In this document: piece after piece, positions 36,101-45,184 of the stretch
Layout: the number at the start of each line of letters is the position of its first letter
Position numbering within the stretch: the first letter of the stretch is position 1
Source: JABLTI01 sp035528035
GTDB lineage: Archaea > Asgardarchaeota > Heimdallarchaeia > JABLTI01
DNA: 64,000 nucleotides
Reading direction: 5' to 3'
NCBI GenBank assembly: GCA_035528035.1
Contig: DATKZI010000037.1
Location: 77,707 to 141,706, forward strand
Position numbers and translations under genes: made by a program
Notes under the pieces: model-generated
The model's database searches: none
Seen by the model: the letters and a program-made list of their open reading frames with translations, nothing else
Told to the model about the DNA's origin: nothing

Positions 36101-36583
36101 ATGAAAATGAGATCAAGTTTAGAATTGAAAAAGAATAGAGGGAGTTATATTCTTTTTCTCTATAATAAAAATCAAATAAATATAGATATAGGTTCCCTAA
36201 ATAATTTATTTTTTTCGCCAGGAATTTATCTTTATATTGGTTCAGCTTTAAGCCCTGGAGGATTAGCTAAAAGAATTCAAAGGCATTTACAAAAAACAAA
36301 AAAAATTTTCTGGCATATTGATTATCTTACAACAAACAATTCATTTTCAATTAAAGCTTATTTTGAGATTTATTCTGAAATGAAGGTAGAATGTATTTTA
36401 GGTAATATAATAAGAGAAAGCTTCAACAAAGAAGAGATTATTGAATACAAGGATTTCGGGTCGTCAGATTGTAGGTGTAATTCTCATCTCTTTCAAATAA
36501 ATAAGAATCTTGATGAAATTATCTTAATTCTTAGACCAAAAATACAGAAATATAAATTTAAATTAGTTGAAATAAAAGAATGA
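36101..36583 (+). CDS. DUF123 GIY-YIG-like nuclease domain protein
   Basis: A 160-residue protein with a GIY-YIG core: GIYLYIGSALSPGGLAKRIQRH near 45-66, followed by FWHIDYLTTN and a C-terminal FGSSDCRCNSHLF. This is the archaeal DUF123 family, found alone or fused to endonuclease III, and presumed to be a nuclease in DNA repair. It begins three bases after the peptidase stop and overlaps the next gene by four bases, so all three are likely one operon. Confidence 0.85.
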   Translation: MKMRSSLELKKNRGSYILFLYNKNQINIDIGSLNNLFFSPGIYLYIGSALSPGGLAKRIQRHLQKTKKIFWHIDYLTTNNSFSIKAYFEIYSEMKVECILGNIIRESFNKEEIIEYKDFGSSDCRCNSHLFQINKNLDEIILILRPKIQKYKFKLVEIKE

Positions 36584-37266
36584 ATAGTAGTAGCTTTTTA
36601 TCTCATAAGGAAAAGTCTTTATTACTCAATAAAATAATGGATTTAATACTTACTCATTCTGTAGTAGTTGGATTAAAAATGTCTGAAGTAGAAACTATAG
36701 TTTATTTTAAAAAATCGGGGCCAGAAAATACTGAAAAAGCTTTGAAATTAGCATATGAATATGCTATTGAATACAAAATACCCAAAGTTCTCATTGCTTC
36801 TTCAAAAGGAACTACTGCAGCTAAAGCTTTAGACATTTTTGAAAACACAGAAATGTTAGTAATAATTACTCACTCCTATGGTTTTATACAACCTGGAGAG
36901 AATGAATTTGATGTCGAGTTATTGGAGTTATTAAAAAAGAAAAATATTGCTGTGTTAACTACAACTCATGCTTTTGCAGGTGTAGATCGTGCAATAAGAC
37001 GTGCACATAATACTTGGCAAATAGCTGAGCTTATAGCAGAAGTTTACAGAACATTTGGTCAAGGAACTAAAGTTTGTGCAGAGATAACTTTGATGGCAGC
37101 AGATGCTGGATTAATTCCTATGAATACCGACATATTAGCAATGGGTGGTACAGGTCGGGGGGTCGATACAGTTTGGCAAATTAAACCAGCAAATACTTTT
37201 AATTTCTTGGATTTAAGAATGAGAAAGTGTTTATGCAAGCCTATATCCTCGAGTAAAAAAGATTAA
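36580..37266 (+). CDS. COG1751 protein (pyruvate kinase C-terminal domain-like)
   Basis: A 228-residue protein of the COG1751 group, which shares the fold of the pyruvate kinase C-terminal (allosteric) domain but has no catalytic domain. Conserved segments are TIVYFKKSGPENTEKAL, VLIASSKGTTAAKALD, ITHSYGF and TDILAMGGTGRGVDTVWQI. Its biochemical role is unknown. The ATGA overlap with the preceding gene supports the ATG at 36580 by translational coupling, but most family members start near the internal ATG at 36679 (MSEVETIVYF), so the first 33 residues may be an extension or untranslated. Confidence 0.8.
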   Translation: MNSSSFLSHKEKSLLLNKIMDLILTHSVVVGLKMSEVETIVYFKKSGPENTEKALKLAYEYAIEYKIPKVLIASSKGTTAAKALDIFENTEMLVIITHSYGFIQPGENEFDVELLELLKKKNIAVLTTTHAFAGVDRAIRRAHNTWQIAELIAEVYRTFGQGTKVCAEITLMAADAGLIPMNTDILAMGGTGRGVDTVWQIKPANTFNFLDLRMRKCLCKPISSSKKD

Positions 37267-37731
37267 TTATCGCAAACGTTTGGCAGCATCTTTCAAATAT
37301 TTGCGTGCATTGAAACGAGAACCTTGTTTAATTATTAATTTTATAAAACTATCATATTTGGTTTTAGAAAGATTGAAATGAGTTTTCACTAAATCATAAA
37401 TCTCATTTTCAGATTTATCTAAATTTAATTTAGCGATAAATTCAGCAACATCTAAAATAGAGGCATCTTTTACATATTCCTTTTGAGGAATGCCAAAAAT
37501 TTCTTTCACAAATAACTCATTTTCTATATTTTTCAATCGGAAATTTAGCTCGAAAAATTCTCCTTTTTTTGGTAGGATATGAATCTCAAAAGATGATTTA
37601 TTATCCCTTAAATAATATCCCAAGGCTTCATCAAAACTAGCTTTTTTTAATTCAATCTTTTCTTCCAATCTATCGATTAAAGTATCGACATGAGTTTTAG
37701 AATCTATACTATAAATTAATTCTTTGACCAA
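37267..37731 (-). CDS. Hypothetical protein, possible paralogue of the protein at 39977-40441
   Basis: A 154-residue soluble protein with no recognised family. The first 90 residues alternate beta strands with charged turns (FEIHILPKKGEFFELNF); the last 65 are helical with Lys/Asn-rich segments. Its C-terminal half lines up with the protein at 39977-40441: VKEIFGIPQ with LKTIFGEPT, then DVAEFIAKL with LEFATELMA and KYDSFIKLI with QYNQYKRIL. The two genes flank the secreted phospholipase D-like gene on the same strand. It is convergent with the COG1751 gene, stops meeting exactly. Confidence 0.6.
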   Translation of the reverse strand: MVKELIYSIDSKTHVDTLIDRLEEKIELKKASFDEALGYYLRDNKSSFEIHILPKKGEFFELNFRLKNIENELFVKEIFGIPQKEYVKDASILDVAEFIAKLNLDKSENEIYDLVKTHFNLSKTKYDSFIKLIIKQGSRFNARKYLKDAAKRLR

Positions 37732-37862
37732 ATACTTTCACCAAAGCGATCTACAAAATATTATGTTTTTAATTTCTATAAAATGTTTTCCTAAACAATC
37801 TGAAAATGATTTTTGAAAAATAAAAAAAAGAAAAAAGATGATGGAAATTTATTCCATAATCA

Positions 37863-39911
37863 TTATTTTCTCGCTTTATATCGGAATCGCATTATTACTA
37901 ATACTGCTGAAATAGCAATAACTGTTGTACCAAGAATATAACCTGAAATAAATCCTGAAGGAGCTACAGTAATTATAACAGTTCCTGGATCTGGTGTGTC
38001 TGCAACGAAATCCTTTGAACAGTCATTGGTATCGTGATTAGCTGGATCTCTATGAAGACTTACTGTTGCATCCATTGTACCTGTCCAAGGTGTGTGGCCT
38101 GAAAGACTACCAGTTCCCCAGATACAAGCATCCTTAATTTCACCAGTTGAGTCTTTTAAGATGACTTCATCACCACCATTGGCAAGTTGCAAATCACTAT
38201 AGATTAAATCAGGAGTAACACCTGTAATGCCAAGATCAGCCATCTCATTTATGAAAATAGTTTGATCTCGCGCAAGAATTAACATATCTATTTCAGGAAT
38301 AATTGTTCCTTCTGGAATTGTATAACTATCTTCTTTATCTGTTAAAATCCATCCACCAATAAGGAATTCTTGATCAAATCCATTGAACAATTCAATGAAT
38401 TCCCCACCAGGTTCGGCTACAGCGTCATAACGAACTTCTGAAATCAACACAAGCCAATCAATGTCAGCATCAATAATGTTAAAATCATTTTCTGCGACGA
38501 TGGGATCGCCAACCGTAGGAACTCCAGTTGCTGTTATAGTATATATTCCTGGATCATAGGAGCTAATATCTATTATTGCTGTTTCAAGACCATCTGGATT
38601 TGTCCATGTATGAAGGACTGAGGTTCCTATTTTAATTGTTCCTGAAGTATAAGTGTTAATATCAAATTTCACCTTAAAAGTATATGAACCAAAGATTGCT
38701 TCACCATAACTTGGTGAAATTATTGCTACTGGAACTATAAAACCTACAGGCACATCACTATTTGCCCAATCCCAATCAAAAACAGATTTGAAATATGTAG
38801 CAACGCCTGTATGCTTGACTATTGCTCCGGCTTCCCGATTATCAGTAACAGAGTTGTTTGACCAATTTATACTTGATACACAAACATATTGACCGTCAAC
38901 GTTAATGTATTTATTATGATTATAACCAGTCGCTTTGAAAAATCGCACTTGAGCTCCATTGCTAATTAAAGGTTGGGTTACATTATGTGAAGTTGAATCT
39001 GGTTCTGGTATAAGTACTCTTACTGTTACTCCTCTCTGGGTTGCATCTATGAGATCATCATAAAACAGACAATCAAAATTAATATACTGTAATTCAACAT
39101 CAATTGAAGTAGTTGCGCTTACAAGTAAAGCGTGTATTAAGTCATAGCTATTGTCAGGTGAAAAAACTGGTGTAACTTCCATATCAGCATTTACTGTATA
39201 TGTGGTATTAAATGGATGAGTATAAGTACCACTTGTTTCAGCAGGCGGAAGGGATCCATTATTAACACCTGAAGTTGGGTTACCATTCAAAATGTCTTCT
39301 AATAAAATATCCTCATAATAAGTAGCTATTTCTGCATTATCAAACATATAGCCCATTTCTCTATTAGTTCGGGCATAATTTACTTCTGGAATACTGGATG
39401 GAGCCCAATTACCTGAATAAACAAATGTTTTCTGATGATCAACTATCCAAAACTTTGCATGAGTGTAGGCATAACTTGTATTAGCAGTTGAGACATCTAT
39501 TCCTGCTTGATCTAACATGTATGCAGCTGTTTCAGTATAATCGTCTTCGTATGAATTAACTCTATCAGGTGAAACTAAGACTAAAACTTCAACATCACGA
39601 GTGTGTGCTGCGATTAGTTTATTGATAAGAGATAAACTGGAAAGAGTATAAACTTCAAGATAGAATGAGGTTTCTGCTTTATCTAAAGTAGATGATATTA
39701 GATCATATGCTGCATCAGGTCCAACAAAACAAGTAACATTTCTAACTCCTGTGAACGTAGTGGTTACAATCGCGTTCGGATTAAACCATTGTTCTTCATC
39801 CCAAATAATTTTTCCTTCAATAGTAGTTTTATTTGTTGTAGCCATCAGAAAGGATGGAAAAACCATTACTACTACTAGAGCTAAAATTATTTTGTTATTT
39901 AAGTGCTTCAT
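37863..39911 (-). CDS. Secreted, membrane-anchored phospholipase D-like/lamin-tail protein
   Basis: A 682-residue extracellular protein. A signal peptide (about 7-24) is followed by two phospholipase D-like domains, each with an HxK(x4)D motif: H151-A-K...D158 and H332-N-K...D339, so the double active site looks complete. A beta-sandwich segment (about 405-485) leads to a lamin-tail domain (about 490-600: ISEVRYDAVAEPGGEFIELFN, then GGWILTDKED). A C-terminal membrane helix (about 655-675) with a basic tail anchors it. PLD-fold enzymes cut phospholipids or nucleic acids, and lamin-tail domains are common on secreted prokaryotic nucleases. External DNA or lipid breakdown is therefore the best guess, with nuclease favoured. 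Confidence 0.85.
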   Translation of the reverse strand: MKHLNNKIILALVVVMVFPSFLMATTNKTTIEGKIIWDEEQWFNPNAIVTTTFTGVRNVTCFVGPDAAYDLISSTLDKAETSFYLEVYTLSSLSLINKLIAAHTRDVEVLVLVSPDRVNSYEDDYTETAAYMLDQAGIDVSTANTSYAYTHAKFWIVDHQKTFVYSGNWAPSSIPEVNYARTNREMGYMFDNAEIATYYEDILLEDILNGNPTSGVNNGSLPPAETSGTYTHPFNTTYTVNADMEVTPVFSPDNSYDLIHALLVSATTSIDVELQYINFDCLFYDDLIDATQRGVTVRVLIPEPDSTSHNVTQPLISNGAQVRFFKATGYNHNKYINVDGQYVCVSSINWSNNSVTDNREAGAIVKHTGVATYFKSVFDWDWANSDVPVGFIVPVAIISPSYGEAIFGSYTFKVKFDINTYTSGTIKIGTSVLHTWTNPDGLETAIIDISSYDPGIYTITATGVPTVGDPIVAENDFNIIDADIDWLVLISEVRYDAVAEPGGEFIELFNGFDQEFLIGGWILTDKEDSYTIPEGTIIPEIDMLILARDQTIFINEMADLGITGVTPDLIYSDLQLANGGDEVILKDSTGEIKDACIWGTGSLSGHTPWTGTMDATVSLHRDPANHDTNDCSKDFVADTPDPGTVIITVAPSGFISGYILGTTVIAISAVLVIMRFRYKARK

Positions 39912-39976
39912 GTATTTACATATAGCATTACAATTATTAAATATGTATTGCTCATTTTCTCAGAATAAAAAAGAGA

Positions 39977-40441
39977 TTACTTATCAAGAATATTGAAAGC
40001 AGTCTTTAGTGTTTCAGGCATATTATCTCTACGTGCTATAATACCAAGTATTCGTTTATATTGGTTATATTGTCTTTCATCAATTTCCATAATTTCCATA
40101 ATTTCTTCCATTGTTTTTTCATTTATACCAGGTATAGCCATCAATTCTGTGGCAAATTCAAGAGGGGTAAGTCGTTCAACAGTAATTTGTGTCGGTTCAC
40201 CAAAAATTGTCTTTAGATATTCAAGATCTTCTTCAGTTGCTCCCCAAACATTTATAGAATAATTGTCTTCAATAGCTCCCTGTTTAATCTGTAATTTAGG
40301 TTTAATCAAAATGTAATGACTAGTATTATCTTCATCGATTTTAACAGTTGTAGTATACTTTAGAGCAATTTCTTCTAATTTAGCCATTATATCGATTTCT
40401 TTAGCAATTAAAAATAGTGCTTTCATAAAGAATTGATTCAA
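39977..40441 (-). CDS. Hypothetical protein, possible paralogue of the protein at 37267-37731
   Basis: A protein of up to 154 residues; internal ATGs at codons 6 and 19 (the latter giving MAKLEEIALKY) are likely better starts. It has a beta-rich middle (HYILIKPKLQIKQG) and a helical C-terminal half (IPGINEKTMEEIMEIMEIDERQ). The IFGEP segment and following helices align by eye with the 37267-37731 protein. No family was recognised. It lies upstream of the PLD-like gene on the same strand, with about 65 bases between. Confidence 0.55.
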   Translation of the reverse strand: MNQFFMKALFLIAKEIDIMAKLEEIALKYTTTVKIDEDNTSHYILIKPKLQIKQGAIEDNYSINVWGATEEDLEYLKTIFGEPTQITVERLTPLEFATELMAIPGINEKTMEEIMEIMEIDERQYNQYKRILGIIARRDNMPETLKTAFNILDK

Positions 40442-40492
40442 TTTTTGCTATATAGTTATTTCCTTTATAGCAAAAAGAATCTAAAAATTATT

Positions 40493-41611
40493 TCAAAATA
40501 GATCTTTTACTGAAAGTTCTACTGCTTTAACAAAATCATCAGGCGTAACACCCGGTATATCGACTTTTTCAGATTGAAACACTTGTGAAACAGCTGCATA
40601 GATATGTTTGGGATGTAAAAGAGTGCCAATTAAAGAATTTTCAATAAGTTCTGGTGCATTATTTGGTTGTGCTGAGAAATCACCACTAATCATCATATCT
40701 TTAATAAATTCTTTTTCAACCTCAAAGAAGAGTCTTATTAAACCACCTGGTGCTTTGTATACTGCTTCATAAATCTGTGTAGATGATGATATTTTTACTT
40801 TCCTTTTTTCCATTAATTCTGATCGTCTATGCTCAATAAGATTTAACCAATCTTCACTCAAATATTTTCTTTGAAGTTCATCATCAATTTCTTTTTCTTT
40901 TGGTAATAGTTTCTTCTCGATTCTAAGTGAAATATCCAAACTTTCTTCAAATTTTTCAATAAGAATTTTTTTCACTTTCTGCCTATCAGGTAACTTCCCA
41001 AGAAATCCCTTTATTGTGCCTAGTCTTTCACGTAAACTTGAAGCAATTTTATCTCTGAATTTTTCATTTGGAACTTTTAAGATTTTTACCATTTCATCAA
41101 AATTAAAATCAAAAATTAGATTTCCAGTTAATATACGAGCCCCACCAACCTCTGCTGCGCCATTTCCAGATATTTTTTTACCATTTGCTTCAATATCATT
41201 AACAGGAGCATAATTTGCTGGTATCCCTATTTCTCTGTATGTTTTTATTGGTGCTTGAAGAACCGTTTCATATAATTTCGAAACAGAATGAGGTAATTTT
41301 TTATTATCTAATCTAGCAATAATTTGGTAAAATAACTGCCCGGCATCCAAGTAAACTGCCCCCCCACCCAAAGGTCGTCTGACAACAGGTAAATTATTTT
41401 TTTGACAATATTCTAGATCTACCTCTTCCGAAATGATTTGATGATAACCTACACAAACTACGGGATTCTTAGGCCAACAGATTACTATAGTATTTTCAAT
41501 ATCATCATATTTCTCCATAGCTAATCCAAGTGCATGATAAATAGTTTGAGTGCCAATTCCAGGCAAAGCATCTAATTCAAGTAAACGCCATTCTTCAGTC
41601 ATAAGAATCAC
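40493..41611 (-). CDS. lplA: Lipoate-protein ligase A
   Basis: A 372-residue lipoate ligase with the catalytic domain (about 1-250; RRPLGGGAVYLDAGQLFYQII near 76-96 and KISGNGAAEVGGARILTGNL with the catalytic Lys) and a C-terminal accessory domain (about 285-370; YKAPGGLIRLFFEVEKEFI). Archaea often encode these two parts as separate genes, so this one is a natural fusion, as in E. coli LplA. It activates lipoate with ATP and attaches it to H-protein or E2 lysines; gcvH in this window is an obvious substrate. ATGs at codons 1 and 4 are both possible. It is divergent from the Mth938-like gene. Confidence 0.92.
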   Translation of the reverse strand: MILMTEEWRLLELDALPGIGTQTIYHALGLAMEKYDDIENTIVICWPKNPVVCVGYHQIISEEVDLEYCQKNNLPVVRRPLGGGAVYLDAGQLFYQIIARLDNKKLPHSVSKLYETVLQAPIKTYREIGIPANYAPVNDIEANGKKISGNGAAEVGGARILTGNLIFDFNFDEMVKILKVPNEKFRDKIASSLRERLGTIKGFLGKLPDRQKVKKILIEKFEESLDISLRIEKKLLPKEKEIDDELQRKYLSEDWLNLIEHRRSELMEKRKVKISSSTQIYEAVYKAPGGLIRLFFEVEKEFIKDMMISGDFSAQPNNAPELIENSLIGTLLHPKHIYAAVSQVFQSEKVDIPGVTPDDFVKAVELSVKDLF

Positions 41612-41660
41612 AATGAAATAAAGAAGATTTATTCATATAATAAATATTTTTTCCAATTAT

Positions 41661-41670
41661 TTTATATAAA
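41661..41670. promoter_or_regulatory. Palindromic TATA box between divergent genes
   Basis: TTTATATAAA is identical on both strands. It lies 42 bases before the ATG at 41712 and 50 bases before the lplA start on the other strand, so it is suitably placed to serve either gene, or both. Confidence 0.5.
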
Positions 41671-41711
41671 TAATAGAAAATAACAAGAATGTAAAACTTC
41701 TAGTGATTATT

Positions 41712-42077
41712 ATGAAAATTGAAAATACTAAATTTGGTTCTATAACTATTGATGGCAAAATATACAAATATGATATTTATATCAATACTGATGGTACCAT
41801 AATAAAACGGAAAAAAGAGCTCTCAAAACCTATAAGTAAAGGTCATACAGTACTTGGACCTGAAGAACTTAATTTAATTTTAAAACAAAAACCAGAAACT
41901 TTGGTCATTGGTCAAGGACAAAGAGGAATTCTCCCAATGCCCGAAGAGTCGAAATTAATATTGGAAAAAACTAGAACTATAATTATAATTGATAAAACAC
42001 CTGTAGTAATTCATTTGCTTAATTCATTATTTGAGAAAAAAGCAAATGTTGCTGCTATATTACATATAACATGCTAA
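41712..42077 (+). CDS. Mth938-like (DUF498) domain protein
   Basis: A 121-residue protein of the MTH938/NDUFAF3-like family. It starts MKIENTKFGSITIDGKIYKYDIYI, and the core TLVIGQGQRGILPMPEE and later segments match the compact alpha/beta fold. In eukaryotes a relative helps assemble respiratory complex I; the archaeal role is unknown. The frame opens at a GTG at 41703, but the ATG at 41712 matches the family N-terminus. It shares a divergent promoter region with lplA. Confidence 0.8.
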   Translation: MKIENTKFGSITIDGKIYKYDIYINTDGTIIKRKKELSKPISKGHTVLGPEELNLILKQKPETLVIGQGQRGILPMPEESKLILEKTRTIIIIDKTPVVIHLLNSLFEKKANVAAILHITC

Positions 42078-42124
42078 GTTCGCTAATTTTGTTCCATAAA
42101 TTTTTTTTATTATTATAACTAAAG

Positions 42125-42134
42125 TATATAAAAT
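42125..42134 (+). promoter_or_regulatory. Predicted TATA box for the alpha/beta hydrolase gene
   Basis: TATATAAAAT lies 33 bases before the ATG at 42167, with a ribosome binding site (TAGGAGAG) at 42147-42154 in between. Confidence 0.45.
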
Positions 42135-42166
42135 AGTAAATTGATTTAGGAGAGAGCTTTACTAAG

Positions 42167-43366
42167 ATGTCTCTAGCACAAGGAATTGTTGATAAAGCAT
42201 TTACAAATAGAAATCCTGAATATTCCAAAATACAATCTAGAGCTGTCAAGAAAGCAGAAATTGAAATAAATGAATTCCTAAACAGAAATGATATCGAGAC
42301 AACAGCAAATCCACAAAATCAAGGAAACATATTGGTAGTTTTTATTCATGGATATTCTTCATCAAAATATAATTGGTTGGATCCCGACATAGGGAATTTA
42401 GGATGGATTAAAGATTATACAAGTGAACCTGTATCAATTGATTTTGGTTGGCATACGATTCCTCCTCCTATGTTTTTAGTTATGGATTGGTCCCTCTCTA
42501 GAAGACTTGCTCCAAAAGGAGCTTCTCTAGTGATGGATAAAAATGAAATTGAGTGGTTAACTTATTCACAAAAATCCCCTTTCGGTAAGATTGAAGATTC
42601 AGTAATTGAATTATTTGAGATTTTAAAAGCAATTAAACGAGTATATGGTCATAGAAGGATTATTTTAATTGCTCATTCCAGAGGTGGACTTATATCTAAG
42701 AAATATTTGGACCTTGCAGATAAAACCACCGTTGAAAAACTGATCACTTTTGGAACACCTTTTGGAGGAACATTTTTATCAGCTCTTGATTTACTTAGAA
42801 TTCCATCAAAATATTTTCTCAAACGTATTAGATGGATAAGAAAATTATGGGATTTGTCACAAGATAGACACATAGATGATATCTCGACCAAGCAAATGTC
42901 CCCAAATTCTGAATTCATAAATGAACTTATAAAAATGGGCTGTAGAGATGATGTAAAATATGTTAATGTTGCAGGAAGTTGTTCACATATTAGCAATGTT
43001 TACACCTGGCAATGGCAATTTTCATCATTAAAAATAAATCCAAAATTAGCTCTTGAAAAATCAATTGAGCGAGAAAAGCTCGTTGCTGAGAAAAAAAACC
43101 CAATTGAATGGTATAATTTACCTAATAACCCAAAATTTCAAGTTTATAATTGGAAACTCAGTCCAAGAAAAATATTCGAAATCTATCCAAAAATAGGTCT
43201 AAAAGAAATTTTACAAGGTGATGGTGCTGTATCAATCCATAGTGCATTATTACCTAATCCTAATGTGAAACATTATATACTCCATAAAAATCACATGGAA
43301 ATTTCCTGTTGTGAGGAAGCCTATGAAATAATGATTCGAGAAATAAAAGAATGTATAAAGGACTAA
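42167..43366 (+). CDS. Alpha/beta hydrolase, lipase-like
   Basis: A 399-residue alpha/beta hydrolase. The oxyanion-hole strand VFIHGYSSSKYNW is near 58-70 and the nucleophile elbow reads IAHSRGGL near 167-174, so Ser is the nucleophile although the first Gly of GxSxG is replaced by Ala. A likely acid is the Asp in GDGAVSIHSA and the His is in HKNHMEISC near the C-terminus, as in triacylglycerol-lipase-like proteins. No signal peptide is seen. The substrate is unknown; esters or lipids are likely. It is monocistronic as far as can be seen. Confidence 0.8.
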   Translation: MSLAQGIVDKAFTNRNPEYSKIQSRAVKKAEIEINEFLNRNDIETTANPQNQGNILVVFIHGYSSSKYNWLDPDIGNLGWIKDYTSEPVSIDFGWHTIPPPMFLVMDWSLSRRLAPKGASLVMDKNEIEWLTYSQKSPFGKIEDSVIELFEILKAIKRVYGHRRIILIAHSRGGLISKKYLDLADKTTVEKLITFGTPFGGTFLSALDLLRIPSKYFLKRIRWIRKLWDLSQDRHIDDISTKQMSPNSEFINELIKMGCRDDVKYVNVAGSCSHISNVYTWQWQFSSLKINPKLALEKSIEREKLVAEKKNPIEWYNLPNNPKFQVYNWKLSPRKIFEIYPKIGLKEILQGDGAVSIHSALLPNPNVKHYILHKNHMEISCCEEAYEIMIREIKECIKD

Positions 43367-43519
43367 ATCAATTTTTTTCATAAATAGGAAAAAGTAAAAA
43401 ACAACCATAAACATATATCGTTTTTAAATTATGAATATTCTAGAATATCTGTAATATAAGGTGGGGATTAAACGACAAAAGATACGATAAAAATCAAACG
43501 AGTATCATTTCTAAGTCTT

Positions 43520-44455
43520 TTGTGGTTTACCAATCTAAATCTAGAAATACATAAACAAGATCCAATTTTTAAAAACGCCAATGAATCTTTTTTAAGTAAA
43601 CTTAAATTTAAATTAAGTTTCTTTTTCAAACTGCTTTCTCAATATCGTTTTGTTATAAAAGAAGGTAAGAAAGTAGCAGGAGCATTATCACTTGAGAAAA
43701 GAAAGTCTTCTATGTTTATATATGCAGTTGGCGTAGTGGAGGGATTTAGAAAGAAAGGTTTTGGAACAAAGTTAATGGATTTTGCAGAAGAATTCTCTAA
43801 AAGAAGAAATAGAGACTATATTACGTTCTCAGTTTTGCTGGAAAACAAACCAGCTATTTCCTTATATAAAAAATTAGATTATCGACCATTAGGTGTCGGA
43901 TTAACTCTTATTAGATTTTTTACTTGGAAGCTTAAATCCTCTGCTCTTAAATTTACTCAAATAGAAAATATCGAATTTAAACCACTTTTAAAGCATAAAG
44001 AAATAACAGAAAAAACGCTATACTGGTGGTATGAGGAAATAAAGTATTCTACTGGAGAAGAAGGTAAAACACTTTGCGAAAAGGATGCTCTTATAGATTT
44101 TGATTTCAAATCAGAATGGATTTATTATGAAATATATCTGAACAATGTTCCTTCAGGAATTGTTTTCATAATTCCATCAGATTTCTTCAATACAATTGTT
44201 TTATTTAGTGAATCTAGCACTTGGAAAAAAGAAGTATTTTTACAATTGCTTAATGGTTTATCTGAAAATAACCTACAAACCAACATAAAAGCAAATCTTA
44301 ACACTACAAATAAATTCCAACTGCAAAAAATATCCATGATTCAAATATTTTTAACTCATCAACATAAGGATGCTATACTTAATTCTTTTGCAAAAGAATT
44401 AGTTATGCATGATACGACTGAAGATCGCCAAATTTATTTCAAAAAAATAAATTAA
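43520..44455 (+). CDS. GNAT-family acetyltransferase (extended)
   Basis: A protein of about 311 residues with a GNAT domain in its first half: the acetyl-CoA binding loop is VVEGFRKKGFGTKLMDFAEE near 75-94, followed by FSVLLENKPAISLYKKLDYRP, the usual C-terminal part. The second half (about 145-311) is beta/alpha with no clear motif and may be a degenerate second GNAT unit. The start is uncertain: TTG at 43520 is the first standard start, but the frame stays open back to 43472 and encodes TIKIKRVSFLSL there, which looks like the first strand of a GNAT fold. A non-standard start or an assembly error could explain this. Confidence 0.7.
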   Translation: MWFTNLNLEIHKQDPIFKNANESFLSKLKFKLSFFFKLLSQYRFVIKEGKKVAGALSLEKRKSSMFIYAVGVVEGFRKKGFGTKLMDFAEEFSKRRNRDYITFSVLLENKPAISLYKKLDYRPLGVGLTLIRFFTWKLKSSALKFTQIENIEFKPLLKHKEITEKTLYWWYEEIKYSTGEEGKTLCEKDALIDFDFKSEWIYYEIYLNNVPSGIVFIIPSDFFNTIVLFSESSTWKKEVFLQLLNGLSENNLQTNIKANLNTTNKFQLQKISMIQIFLTHQHKDAILNSFAKELVMHDTTEDRQIYFKKIN

Positions 44456-44547
44456 ATGACTAAAGACATAAAAACTGTTATGTTATGAAATTAAAAATAA
44501 TCATTAATAGTCAATAATCTATTTGGTATTTAATGAGGTAAAAAATA

Positions 44548-45168
44548 ATGAACTCTTCATCCTTCAATGCAATATTAAAAGAAATAAATGGTACTAAAAT
44601 ATTCCAACATTCTATCAAAAGAAAAATCATTGAATTATCATTTTTCTTATTATTCCTAGCAATTGGAGTTATATTGATTGTTTTTGGAGCGATTTTTAAA
44701 GATCAAGGTTTATTTTTCCGAATATCTTTAATTATCATTGGTTCGATTATTGCTGTTGTATATTTTGAATCATTTCTTTCTGTTTTGGTGAACAAAATTA
44801 TTCTTTCAGAAAAAGGAATAAATTTTCGTTCATATTTCAATTGGCACTTTATTGATTGGAAGCAGCTTAGTTCAATAGAATATGAAGAGAGACGTGCTCG
44901 ATTTTCTAAAACTGAAAATCAACCTACTAGAATCATTAATCTAGAATTTAAAATAGATGAGAATAATAGATATTTATTCCCAATTTATAAATTCAGAGCA
45001 AAGGAAGCGGAACAAATAGTAAATGTAATACAATTAATCTACCATGAGATACATGGAAACAAACAAGAATTACCTACTAAAAAAGGAAAAGATTCACCTA
45101 TATCCGATCAAGAAATAGATGCCCAAATTCCTCCAAAGGTTGATGATTCAGAAATTGAAAGTGAATAA
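44548..45168 (+). CDS. Two-helix membrane protein with PH-like cytoplasmic domain
   Basis: A 206-residue protein with two adjoining membrane helices (about 29-50 and 57-80) followed by a beta-rich region (about 85-160: LSEKGINFRSYFNWHFIDWKQLSSIEYEE) typical of bacterial PH-like membrane proteins. A charged low-complexity tail rich in Lys, Asp and Glu ends the protein. I recognise no specific family. The ATG follows a GAGGT ribosome binding site. Confidence 0.65.
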   Translation: MNSSSFNAILKEINGTKIFQHSIKRKIIELSFFLLFLAIGVILIVFGAIFKDQGLFFRISLIIIGSIIAVVYFESFLSVLVNKIILSEKGINFRSYFNWHFIDWKQLSSIEYEERRARFSKTENQPTRIINLEFKIDENNRYLFPIYKFRAKEAEQIVNVIQLIYHEIHGNKQELPTKKGKDSPISDQEIDAQIPPKVDDSEIESE

Positions 45169-45184
45169 TTTTTATTCCTTTTTT

